The notes beneath the pieces were generated by a model. That model had not been told where the DNA came from and made no database searches. It worked only from the letters and a program-made list of their open reading frames with translations. DNA of 64,000 nucleotides from Paragemmobacter amnigenus (GTDB taxonomy: Bacteria > Pseudomonadota > Alphaproteobacteria > Rhodobacterales > Rhodobacteraceae): the NCBI RefSeq assembly GCF_009908265.2, contig NZ_JAAATX020000010.1:1-64000 (forward strand), read 5' to 3'. Below, piece after piece: positions 26,689 through 34,821 of the stretch. The position numbers and the translations under genes were made by a program. Numbering within the stretch: the first letter of the stretch is position 1; each line of letters starts with the position of its first letter.

Positions 26689-26796
26689 CGATTTCCGACG
26701 CAGAAATCGCGCCGGAATTTGACGCAAATTCCGCGCCCCCCTGCCGGAACCCGAAATCTGCGCCAGATTTCGGGGCGGAGTTTGCGTCAAACTCCG
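26688..26796. repeat. Palindrome array A between trpF and trpB
   Basis: Four short hairpins in a row. First, GCGATTTC/GAAATCGC (26688-26710, loop CGACGCA). Second, CGGAATTTG/CAAATTCCG (26713-26733, loop ACG). After a 16-nt spacer, CCCGAAATCTG/CAGATTTCGGG (26750-26774, loop CGC). Fourth, CGGAGTTTG/CAAACTCCG (26776-26796, loop CGT). It begins within the trpF stop codon. Arrays B (62716), C (62907) and D (56306) share the arm types. Confidence 0.85.
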
Positions 26797-26856
26797 TCTT
26801 TCCCACGGCGGACAACGGCGCTACATCGGGACAGCAAGACAAGGGGAGTGGCGGAC

Positions 26857-28089
<1,233 letters not shown>

Positions 28090-28414
28090 GCCGCGGCTCT
28101 AAACCTTCGGCGCATGAAGGCCCCCCTGTGCAGCTGCAGGGGGGCCTTTTCCTTTGGTTCATGCCCGCCCGCCGCCCGCCCTACGCCTTGGGGTTGTCGC
28201 CACAACCCGCCATACCACTGGCCATAATCCGTAAACTTCCGTTTAGCCGCGCATCCCGCCGGAAAATCGCGCCGACTAAACCGCGGTTCGATTTCCCCCG
28301 CCATCGAAGCGGTCCAGAACACAACCGTCGCCGACGACTCACGGCAGGCAATCTTGAGAGCATGTGGACGGGGGGAGACGTCCACGATCCGAAAAAGAAA
28401 AAGGGAATGGCATC
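28090..28414. other. Intergenic region between trpB and the first secreted acidic protein
   Basis: No gene in 325 nt. It contains the trpB terminator, then about 200 nt with no convincing promoter motif. A 7-bp hairpin GTGGACG/CGTCCAC (28364-28385) lies just upstream of the ribosome site AAAGGGA of the next gene, a possible translational control structure. Confidence 0.5.
28117..28155 (+). terminator. Terminator of trpB
   Basis: 12-bp perfect stem AAGGCCCCCCTG/CAGGGGGGCCTT with loop TGCAGCTG, followed by TTCCTTT, 27 nt after the stop. Confidence 0.9.
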
Positions 28415-28864
28415 ATGCTGACCAAATCGAAACTCCTGATGATCACCGCTGCCACGTTCATCACGGGCTCCGCCGTCTTCGCGCAAACCGAAGCGCCCGT
28501 CGAAGATACGCCCGTCGATATCATCGCCGCGCTGACGGAATTCTTCGCAACCCCGCAGGATGACGCCGCAATCGCGGCAAAGCTGGGGGAACTGGGGCTC
28601 AAGAACATCTCGCTGCGTTCCGAAGATGATGGCGAAGTCCGCATCTCCGCCCTGAACGCGAATGGCGAGCGTGTGCGCGTCCGTCTGGACGACGACGGCG
28701 AACTGCGTATCCGCATCGGCGACGACAACCCGGGCAGCTCCAGCGACGCCAATGGCGACGACAGCTCCGACACGTCGGACTCGAACGGCGATGACAGCGG
28801 CAGCTCGTCCGACAGCAACGGTGGCGACTCGGGCGGCAGCTCGGGCAACAGCTCGGATGACTGA
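28415..28864 (+). CDS. Secreted acidic hypothetical protein with Ser/Asp/Gly-rich tail
   Basis: A 149-residue protein. The signal peptide ends near residue 23 (AVFA-QTEAP). A folded part follows (about 35-105) with helices VDIIAALTEFFAT and AAIAAKLGELGLKN, then the strand pair DGEVRISALNANGERVRVRL and DDDGELRIRIG, reminiscent of half a PepSY domain. The last 45 residues are almost only Ser, Asp, Gly and Asn, likely disordered and able to bind cations. The start at 28415 follows AAAGGGA. No known function; upstream of a similar gene and a membrane regulator. Confidence 0.75.
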   Translation: MLTKSKLLMITAATFITGSAVFAQTEAPVEDTPVDIIAALTEFFATPQDDAAIAAKLGELGLKNISLRSEDDGEVRISALNANGERVRVRLDDDGELRIRIGDDNPGSSSDANGDDSSDTSDSNGDDSGSSSDSNGGDSGGSSGNSSDD

Positions 28865-28870
28865 GACCGG

Positions 28871-28886
28871 CATTCGTTAACGAATG
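28871..28886. promoter_or_regulatory. Perfect 16-nt palindrome, candidate operator
   Basis: CATTCGTTAACGAATG, just after the stop of the first secreted-protein gene and 25 nt upstream of the -35 of the next promoter. Its centre lies about 67 nt before the expected transcription start, a position suited to an activator dimer. Binding by the LuxR-type protein encoded downstream is a guess. Confidence 0.5.
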
Positions 28887-28910
28887 TCACGAAATTGACG
28901 CGTCCCGGCC

Positions 28911-28939
28911 TTGTCGGGGCGCGCTTGCTGTAAGATAAT
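28911..28939 (+). promoter_or_regulatory. Promoter of the second secreted-protein/LuxR genes
   Basis: -35 TTGTCG and -10 GATAAT (5 of 6 to consensus) with an exact 17-nt spacer, 45 nt upstream of the ATG at 28984. Confidence 0.65.
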
Positions 28940-28983
28940 TCGGGTATCGCAACAGGCGGTGCCTGCCCTTGAAGGGGGTCGCT

Positions 28984-29403
28984 ATGATGACACGGAAAGT
29001 CATGGGTGCTCTGGTTGCCGGTCTCCTCGGCAGCGCGCCCGCATTTGCGGACACTATCGCCGATACGATCGTGAACGAACTGAAGTCGCAGGGCTTCGAC
29101 GCGGTCTCGACGGAACGCACATGGCTTGGCCGAACACGCATCGTCGCCTCCGGCTCGGCGGGCGAGCGCGAGATCATCGTCAACCCGAACACGGGCGAGA
29201 TCCTGCGCGATCTTTGGCTTGTTAAGAACGAAGACAGATCCGGGGGCTTGCTTGGCGACGGAACGCGCAGCAGGCTTGGATCCGACGATGACAGTGATGA
29301 CGACAACGGCGGCAGGTCCGGCGGGGATGACAATGGCGGCAACAGCGGCGGCGGCAGATCGGGTGACGGCGGCGGCGATGACAACGGCGGCGACTCCGAC
29401 TGA
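28984..29403 (+). CDS. Secreted PepSY-like protein with Asp/Gly-rich tail
   Basis: A 139-residue protein. The signal peptide ends near residue 22 (PAFA-DTIAD). A single PepSY-like unit follows: helix DTIVNELKSQGFDAVSTE, strands RTRIVASGSAGEREIIVNP and NTGEILRDLW. The last 55 residues are a Gly/Asp/Asn/Ser-rich tail (SDDDSDDDNGGRSGGDDNGG). AAGGGGG supports the start at 28984; the ATG at 28987 is also possible. It precedes the membrane LuxR-type gene by 33 nt. Confidence 0.78.
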   Translation: MMTRKVMGALVAGLLGSAPAFADTIADTIVNELKSQGFDAVSTERTWLGRTRIVASGSAGEREIIVNPNTGEILRDLWLVKNEDRSGGLLGDGTRSRLGSDDDSDDDNGGRSGGDDNGGNSGGGRSGDGGGDDNGGDSD

Positions 29404-29436
29404 TGCCTGCGGCCCCTGCAGGAAGCGGGGCCTGTT

Positions 29437-29952
29437 GTGACCGGTAGGTGGGTGATCGCGGCGGTCCTCGTCGTTCAGGCGCTTTGTGCGGTCTTTTTCG
29501 TAAGCGACATCCTCTCCTCGCTTCTCGGGATCTATACCCGCCCCCTCGCATGGGAAATCCGCGAGCTTCTGGAAATCCTCGCCGCGACCGGTCTCATCCT
29601 CGGGCTGCTGCTTGGCGCGGTGATGTTCCAGCGCATCATGCGCGAACGCAACGTCGCGCAGGAACGCCTGCGCCGCGCCTCGGGCGCCTTCATGGACCTG
29701 CTCGAGGAACGCTTTACCGAATGGGCCCTGACCCCCGCCGAACGCGACGTGGCGCTTTTTGCGATCAAGGGTCTGTCCACCTCGGAAATCGCCACCCTGC
29801 GGGCCACGTCCGAAGGCACGGTCAAGGCGCAGACCAACGCCATCTACCGCAAGGCCGGCGTCAGTGGTCGCCCGCAGCTGCTGTCGCTCTTCATCGACGA
29901 CCTGATGCGCGACGACGTGACCGACCAGATCCGCCCCAAATCTGCGGCCTGA
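29437..29952 (+). CDS. Membrane-anchored LuxR-type HTH transcriptional regulator
   Basis: A 171-residue protein from a GTG start. Two N-terminal membrane helices (about 5-23 and 45-64) leave a short periplasmic loop of some 20 residues. A cytoplasmic coiled-coil (RERNVAQERLRRASGAFMDL) follows, then a LuxR/GerE helix-turn-helix at about 98-158 (LTPAERDVALFAIKGLSTSE, with SEGTVKAQTNAIYRKAGV). It has no receiver or autoinducer-binding domain, so any signal must come through the membrane part. It is next to the two secreted acidic proteins. Confidence 0.83.
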   Translation: MTGRWVIAAVLVVQALCAVFFVSDILSSLLGIYTRPLAWEIRELLEILAATGLILGLLLGAVMFQRIMRERNVAQERLRRASGAFMDLLEERFTEWALTPAERDVALFAIKGLSTSEIATLRATSEGTVKAQTNAIYRKAGVSGRPQLLSLFIDDLMRDDVTDQIRPKSAA

Positions 29953-29955
29953 GCC

Positions 29956-30336
29956 TCAGCCCTCGGGCAGATCCACCGCATATTGCTTCAGGATCGACAG
30001 CGGCACGATGTCCAGCGTCCGGATATGCGTCGCGGCAAGCCGCACCTGCGGGGCCGCGCCCTCCTCATGCGCCTGATAGAACCGCGCCGCGCACAGGCAC
30101 CAGCGGTCCCCCGCCTTCAGCCCCGCGAAACCGTATTCCGGCCGCGGCGTCGACAGGTCGTTGCCCAGATATTTCGACAGCGCCAGAAACTCCTCCGTCA
30201 TCAGCGCGCAGACCGTATGCACCCCGCTGTCCATCGGCCCCGTATCGCAGCAGCCGTTGCGGAAGAACCCCGTCACCGGCGCGGTCGAACAGGTCTCCAG
30301 CGGCTGGCCCAGCACATTGACCGACGGCTCCTTCAT
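29956..30336 (-). CDS. DUF2237 family protein
   Basis: A 126-residue soluble protein of the DUF2237 family. Visible blocks: VNVLGQPLETCS, GFFRNGCCDTG, GVHTVCALMTEEFL, GNDLSTPRPEYGFAGLKAGD, RWCLCAARF and the terminal VPLSILKQYAV. The conserved cysteines suggest metal or redox chemistry, but the function is unknown. AAGGAGGT lies 5 nt upstream of the start. Convergent with the LuxR-type gene, 3 nt apart. Confidence 0.9.
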   Translation of the reverse strand: MKEPSVNVLGQPLETCSTAPVTGFFRNGCCDTGPMDSGVHTVCALMTEEFLALSKYLGNDLSTPRPEYGFAGLKAGDRWCLCAARFYQAHEEGAAPQVRLAATHIRTLDIVPLSILKQYAVDLPEG

Positions 30337-30667
30337 CGCAGACCTCCTTCGCGCCCTGTCGCATGGCAAGCTATGCCGTCGCGCGGCCCTGTCCAGCCCC
30401 CTGCCATCCGGTCACGCCCGGGATCGCCGATGCGGCACCATTCCCGCCGACAAAGGGGGATCGGGGTCCAAAAACCGCAGCCTCTCAGGCTGGACCACGG
30501 CAAGCGGGCCGACTATAACCCCCGCCATGAGATACCCCTACGCGACAGTCACCCGAATTACCGGCCCGGCGCGCTGATCCAGCCGCCGGGACTGCCTGTC
30601 TTCGCCTGCGCCGCCGCCCCCGTGCCGCCGCAGCCCCCCCGCCGCTTGCCCCATAGGACCGCCGCCC
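30337..30667. other. Intergenic region upstream of ileS
   Basis: No gene in 331 nt. It holds the ileS promoter at 30491-30519 and a leader of about 140 nt that is rich in C and G. I find no T-box or other recognisable riboswitch. Confidence 0.55.
30491..30519 (+). promoter_or_regulatory. Promoter of ileS
   Basis: -35 TGGACC and -10 TATAAC (5 of 6) separated by exactly 17 nt. Expected start near 30526, leaving a leader of about 140 nt. Confidence 0.55.
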
Positions 30668-33592
30668 ATGTGCGCCGACACGACCGCCACGCCCGACTAC
30701 CGCCCGACCGTCTTCCTGCCCGAAACCGAATTCCCCATGCGCGCGGGCCTTCCCCAGCGCGAGCCGGACTGGCTGGCCCGCTGGGAACGCATCGGCATCT
30801 ACGACCGCCTGCGCGAGAAAGGCCGCGTCGAAGGCCGCACCCCCTTCGTCCTGCATGACGGCCCGCCCTATGCCAACGGCCACCTGCACATCGGCCACGC
30901 GCTGAACAAGGTGCTCAAGGACTTCATCGTCCGCTCGCAGCAGATGCTGGGCAAGGACGCCCGCTACGTCCCCGGCTGGGACTGCCACGGCCTGCCCATC
31001 GAATGGAAGATCGAAGAGCAGTACCGCGCCAAGGGCCTGAACAAGGACGACGTCGATGTCGTGGCCTTCCGTCAGGAATGCCGCAAATTCGCCGAAGGCT
31101 GGATCGACATCCAGCGCGAAGAGTTCAAGCGTCTGGGCGTCACCGGCAACTGGGCCGACCCCTACCTGACCATGGACTACCACGCCGAGGCGGTCATCGC
31201 CGACGAATTCATGACCTTCCTCATGAACGGCTCGCTCTATCAGGGCTCCAAGCCCGTCATGTGGTCCCCCGTCGAAAAGACCGCCCTGGCCGAGGCCGAG
31301 GTGGAATACCACGACCACACCAGCCATCAGGTCTGGGTGAAATTCCGCATCCACACCGCCGCCGACGCGACCTTCACCCGCACGCCGACCGATGTGGTGA
31401 TCTGGACCACCACCCCCTGGACCATCCCGCAGAACCGCGCCATCTGCTTCGGCCCCGACATCTCCTACGGCCTGTACGAAATCATCGGCCGCCCCGAGGA
31501 CAGCCCCGCCACCATCGGCCACCGCGTCATCCTCGCCGACAAGCTGGCCGAGGCCGCCTTCACACAGGCCAAACTCGCAGGCCCCGATTTCACCCGCCGC
31601 CTCTGCGACGTCTCCGCCGCCGATCTGGCCGCGCTCGTCTGCGCCCACCCCTTCCGCGCCATCGAGGGCGGGAATGGCGAATGGGACTATGACGTCCCCC
31701 TCCTGCCGGGCGACCATGTGACCGACGATGCGGGCACGGGTTTTGTCCACACCGCGCCCAGCCACGGCGACGACGACTACCAGATCGGGCTGAAATTCGG
31801 CCTGCCCATGACGTACAATGTCGAACCGGATGGGTCCTACCGGACCAATCTTCCGCTCTTCGGCGGCCAGCACATCATCCTGCCCGACGGCAAGGAAGGC
31901 CCCGCCAACGTCTCGGTCATCAAGGCGCTCGCCGGCACCGCCACGCTTTTCGCCAAGGCCAAGCTGCGGCACTCCTACCCGCACTCGTGGCGCTCCAAGG
32001 CGCCGGTGATCTACCGCAACACGCCGCAATGGTTCGTCTCGATCGACCGCACGCTCGACGACGGCAAGGGCCAGTATGGCGACACGATCCGCGCCCGCGC
32101 CCTGACCTCCATCGACAAGCTGGTGGACTGGACCCCGCAGACCGGCCGCAACCGCCTGTTTTCCATGATCGAGGCGCGCCCCGACTGGGTGCTCTCGCGC
32201 CAGCGCGCATGGGGCGTGCCCCTCACCTGCTTCGTGAAAAAGGGCGCACAGCCCACCGATCCCGACTTCCTGCTGAAGAACGCCGAGGTGAACGCCCGCA
32301 TCAAGGCCGCCTTCGAAGCCGACGGCGCCGATGTCTGGTATGTCGCGGGCTTCAAGGAAAAGGTGCTGGCGGGCATCGTCGATCCCGCCGCCTATGAACA
32401 GGTCTTCGACGTGCTGGACGTCTGGTTCGATTCCGGCTCCACCCATGCCTTCGTCCTGCGCGACCGCGCCGACGGCACGGAAGACGGCATCGCGGACCTC
32501 TACCTCGAAGGTACCGACCAGCATCGCGGCTGGTTCCACTCCTCCATGCTTCAGGCCTGCGGCACCAAGGGCCGCGCGCCCTATCGCGGCGTGCTGACCC
32601 ACGGCTTCACGCTGGACGAAAAGGGCATGAAGATGTCCAAGTCGCTGGGCAATACCGTCGCCCCCGAACAGGTCATCGGGGAATACGGTGCCGACATCCT
32701 GCGCCTCTGGGTGGCACAGTCCGACTATACGATCGACCTGCGCATCGGGAAGGAAATCCTGAAAGGCGTGGCCGACAGCTACCGCCGCCTGCGCAACACC
32801 ATGCGCTTCATGCTGGGCAACCTTGCCGGCTTCACCGATGCCGAACGGGTCGACCCGAAGGACATGCCCGAACTGGAACGCTGGGTGCTGCACCGCCTCG
32901 CCGAACTGGATGCCGAGGTGCGGTCGGGCTATGCCGCCTACGACTTCCAGAACCTGTTTCAAAAGCTCTTCGCCTTCTGCACCACGGACCTGTCGGCCAT
33001 CTATTTCGACATCCGCAAGGACGCGTTCTACTGCGACGCGCCCTCGTCGCTGCGCCGCCGTTCGGCGCGCACGGTGCTCGACCTCATCTTCCACCGCCTG
33101 ACGACATGGCTCGCCCCCATCCTCGTTTTCACGGCCGAGGATGTCTGGCTCTCGCGCTTCGGGGACGAGGGCGAAAGCGTCCACCTGCAAGACATGCCCG
33201 AAACGCCCGCCGCATGGCTGAACTATGCGCTGGCCGTGAAATGGGACCGCATCCGCGCCGTCCGCCGCGTCGTGACCGGCGCGCTCGAGGTGCAGCGCAC
33301 CGCCAAGGTGATCGGCGCCTCGCTCGAGGCGGCCCCCGTGGTGCATGTCGATGCCGACACCGCCGCGATGCTGTCGGACACCGATTTCGCGGAACTCTGC
33401 ATCACCTCGGGCATCACCGTGACGACCGACGCCGCGCCCGCCGACGCCTTCACCCTGCCCGAAGTGGCAGGTGTGGCGGTGGTCTTCCGCGCCGCCGAAG
33501 GGGCCAAGTGCGAACGCTGCTGGCAGATCCTGCCCGATGTCGGCACCCACGCCCACCCCGCCACCTGCGCCCGCTGCGACGCCGCCCTGTAG
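30668..33592 (+). CDS. ileS: Isoleucyl-tRNA synthetase
   Basis: Class I aminoacyl-tRNA synthetase that charges tRNA-Ile. It has 974 residues. The HIGH motif is HLHIGH (72-77) after PPYANG, and KMSKS is at 655-659 (KGMKMSKSLGNT). The C-terminal zinc site CERCWQ with CARC is intact. The editing domain is recognisable between, with TTPWTIPQNRA. Its TAG stop lies within a GTAGG-type hairpin that also holds the start of the next gene. Confidence 0.98.
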   Translation: MCADTTATPDYRPTVFLPETEFPMRAGLPQREPDWLARWERIGIYDRLREKGRVEGRTPFVLHDGPPYANGHLHIGHALNKVLKDFIVRSQQMLGKDARYVPGWDCHGLPIEWKIEEQYRAKGLNKDDVDVVAFRQECRKFAEGWIDIQREEFKRLGVTGNWADPYLTMDYHAEAVIADEFMTFLMNGSLYQGSKPVMWSPVEKTALAEAEVEYHDHTSHQVWVKFRIHTAADATFTRTPTDVVIWTTTPWTIPQNRAICFGPDISYGLYEIIGRPEDSPATIGHRVILADKLAEAAFTQAKLAGPDFTRRLCDVSAADLAALVCAHPFRAIEGGNGEWDYDVPLLPGDHVTDDAGTGFVHTAPSHGDDDYQIGLKFGLPMTYNVEPDGSYRTNLPLFGGQHIILPDGKEGPANVSVIKALAGTATLFAKAKLRHSYPHSWRSKAPVIYRNTPQWFVSIDRTLDDGKGQYGDTIRARALTSIDKLVDWTPQTGRNRLFSMIEARPDWVLSRQRAWGVPLTCFVKKGAQPTDPDFLLKNAEVNARIKAAFEADGADVWYVAGFKEKVLAGIVDPAAYEQVFDVLDVWFDSGSTHAFVLRDRADGTEDGIADLYLEGTDQHRGWFHSSMLQACGTKGRAPYRGVLTHGFTLDEKGMKMSKSLGNTVAPEQVIGEYGADILRLWVAQSDYTIDLRIGKEILKGVADSYRRLRNTMRFMLGNLAGFTDAERVDPKDMPELERWVLHRLAELDAEVRSGYAAYDFQNLFQKLFAFCTTDLSAIYFDIRKDAFYCDAPSSLRRRSARTVLDLIFHRLTTWLAPILVFTAEDVWLSRFGDEGESVHLQDMPETPAAWLNYALAVKWDRIRAVRRVVTGALEVQRTAKVIGASLEAAPVVHVDADTAAMLSDTDFAELCITSGITVTTDAAPADAFTLPEVAGVAVVFRAAEGAKCERCWQILPDVGTHAHPATCARCDAAL

Positions 33593-33616
33593 GATGGGCA
33601 ATCCTGCCCATCCCAC
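33589..33616 (+). repeat. GTAGG-type hairpin spanning the ileS stop and the DUF3253 start
   Basis: Arms GGATGGGCA/TGCCCATCC form a perfect 9-bp stem with loop ATCC. The TAG in GTAGG ends ileS and the ATG in GGATGGG begins the DUF3253 gene. Related copies are at 8247-8269 and 36187-36220. Confidence 0.7.
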
Positions 33617-33848
33617 GGATGCGGCCATCGCCAACGCACTTCTCGACCTCGCCCTGCGGCGGGGTCGGGACAAGACCTTCTGCCCGTCCGAGGCCGCCCG
33701 CACCCTGTCACCCGACTGGCGCCCCCTGATGCCCCGCATCCGCGCGGTGGCCGCCACCCATCCCGATCTTCAGGCCGTCCAGAAAGGCCACCCCGTCGAC
33801 CCCGCCACAACCCGCGGCCCCATCCGCCTGCGGCTGCGGCAGTCCTGA
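33594..33848 (+). CDS. DUF3253 domain protein with repeat-derived N-terminus
   Basis: A small basic protein of 84 residues. The DUF3253 core starts at about residue 8: TDAAIANALLDLALRRG, then FCPSEAARTLSPDWRPLMPR, then VQKGHPVDPATTRGPIRLRL. It is predicted to form a winged-helix-like fold. The first seven residues (MGNPAHP) are encoded entirely by the hairpin repeat overlapping the ileS stop, and no other in-frame start is available. Cotranscribed with ileS. Confidence 0.85.
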   Translation: MGNPAHPTDAAIANALLDLALRRGRDKTFCPSEAARTLSPDWRPLMPRIRAVAATHPDLQAVQKGHPVDPATTRGPIRLRLRQS

Positions 33849-33988
33849 TCCTGCGCGCAGGCGCACCCTTAACCACGTTTTCGCGTAAATCGTGCGCCAA
33901 TCGTGTATGTACAGCTGTCTGCACAACTGTCTGCACAGCCAGCGGTACAACTCCGTTCCGGCAAATCCAGCCGGATCAACGGCTTGGC
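33849..33988. other. Convergent gap between DUF3253 and fnrL
   Basis: 140 nt without a gene. It carries a 12-nt tandem direct repeat, GCTGTCTGCACA then ACTGTCTGCACA, near 33911-33934. No clear terminator hairpin is seen for either gene. Confidence 0.4.
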
Positions 33989-34735
33989 TCAGACGAGGAA
34001 ACCACCATCGCTGTCATCGCCCGTCTCCTCGACCAGCCGGTCGAAATTCGGCACGATGATGTGGCGCTTGCCCTCCAGTTCGATCACCCCGTCGCGCTTC
34101 AGCGCGCTCACCTGACGGCTGACCGTCTCCAGCGTCAGGCCCAGATAATCCGCCATCTCCTCGCGCGTCAGCGGCAGGTCGAACACGATCGACCCCTTGG
34201 CCGATTTCAGCTTCAGATGGGCATCCCGCCGCGCGATGATCGCCAGCAGCGACGCGATCTTCTCGCGCGCCGTCTTGCGCCCCAGAAGCAGCATCCACTC
34301 GCGCGCGGCGTCCAGTTCGTCCAGCGTCATCTCCAGCAACCGCTGCGCGATATGCGGGGTGGACTGCATCAGTTCTTCAAAAGGTTTCTTTCGGAAACAA
34401 CACATTACAAGATCGGTGGTCGCCGTCACGTCATAGGCCGCCGTCGCCCGTCCGGGCCGCCCGACGAAATCCGACGGCAGCAAAAGCCCCACCATCTGCC
34501 GCCGCCCGTCCTCCATCGTCTGGGTCAACGTGGCGATCCCCGTGACGACGGACGCCACGAAATCCATCCGGTCCCCCGACCAGATGACCGTCTGCCCCGC
34601 CTGATAGCTGCGGTAGTATTTGATCTGCTCCAACCGCTGCAACTCGTCAGACTCGCAACGGGCGCAGACGGCACGGTGCCGGATCGGGCAATCTCCACAC
34701 TCGTGAGACACGGTCTGCAGGTCATGATGTGCCAT
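33989..34735 (-). CDS. fnrL: FNR-type oxygen-sensing transcriptional regulator
   Basis: Crp/Fnr-family regulator of anaerobic gene expression. It has 248 residues. The N-terminal cysteines Cys13, Cys16, Cys24 and Cys27 (CGDCPIRHRAVCARC) fit a [4Fe-4S] ligand set. The cyclic-nucleotide-like beta-roll follows, with VIWSGDRMDFVASVVTGIA. The C-terminal helix-turn-helix TREEMADYLGLTLETVSRQV has the E-SR recognition residues for TTGAT half-sites. It is divergent from hemN with a perfect FNR box between, as near fnrL in Rhodobacter. Confidence 0.94.
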   Translation of the reverse strand: MAHHDLQTVSHECGDCPIRHRAVCARCESDELQRLEQIKYYRSYQAGQTVIWSGDRMDFVASVVTGIATLTQTMEDGRRQMVGLLLPSDFVGRPGRATAAYDVTATTDLVMCCFRKKPFEELMQSTPHIAQRLLEMTLDELDAAREWMLLLGRKTAREKIASLLAIIARRDAHLKLKSAKGSIVFDLPLTREEMADYLGLTLETVSRQVSALKRDGVIELEGKRHIIVPNFDRLVEETGDDSDGGFLV

Positions 34736-34773
34736 GGCCGGCCTTTCGTCTCTGGCCCTGATCCCGAAAAGGT

Positions 34774-34787
34774 TTGATCTGCATCAA
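34774..34787. promoter_or_regulatory. FNR box between fnrL and hemN
   Basis: TTGATCTGCATCAA matches the consensus TTGAT-N4-ATCAA exactly. The centre is about 41 nt from the hemN ATG and 46 nt from the fnrL ATG. It probably activates hemN at low oxygen and may autoregulate fnrL. Confidence 0.9.
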
Positions 34788-34821
34788 GGCTTAAATCCAT
34801 TGGTCCAATAAACCTATTCGA

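Noticed and set aside
26688-26796. CRISPR array at trpF-trpB
   Set aside because: Units are short hairpins of two alternating types without equal-length unique spacers, and no cas genes are near.
26719-26856. Upstream extension of trpB
   Set aside because: The extra residues are encoded by the palindrome array, and a good ribosome site precedes the ATG at 26857.
29437-29952. Two-component response regulator
   Set aside because: No receiver domain with phosphoacceptor Asp is present; the N-terminus is two membrane helices.
30485-33757. A 1090-codon open frame opposite ileS
   Set aside because: Antisense shadow of a GC-rich gene. Its residues mirror third-position bias and show no family motif, while the plus strand encodes a complete IleS.
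33911-33934. Attachment site or mini-array of direct repeats near fnrL
   Set aside because: Only two 12-nt copies with one difference and no related sequence elsewhere in the window; probably a local duplication.
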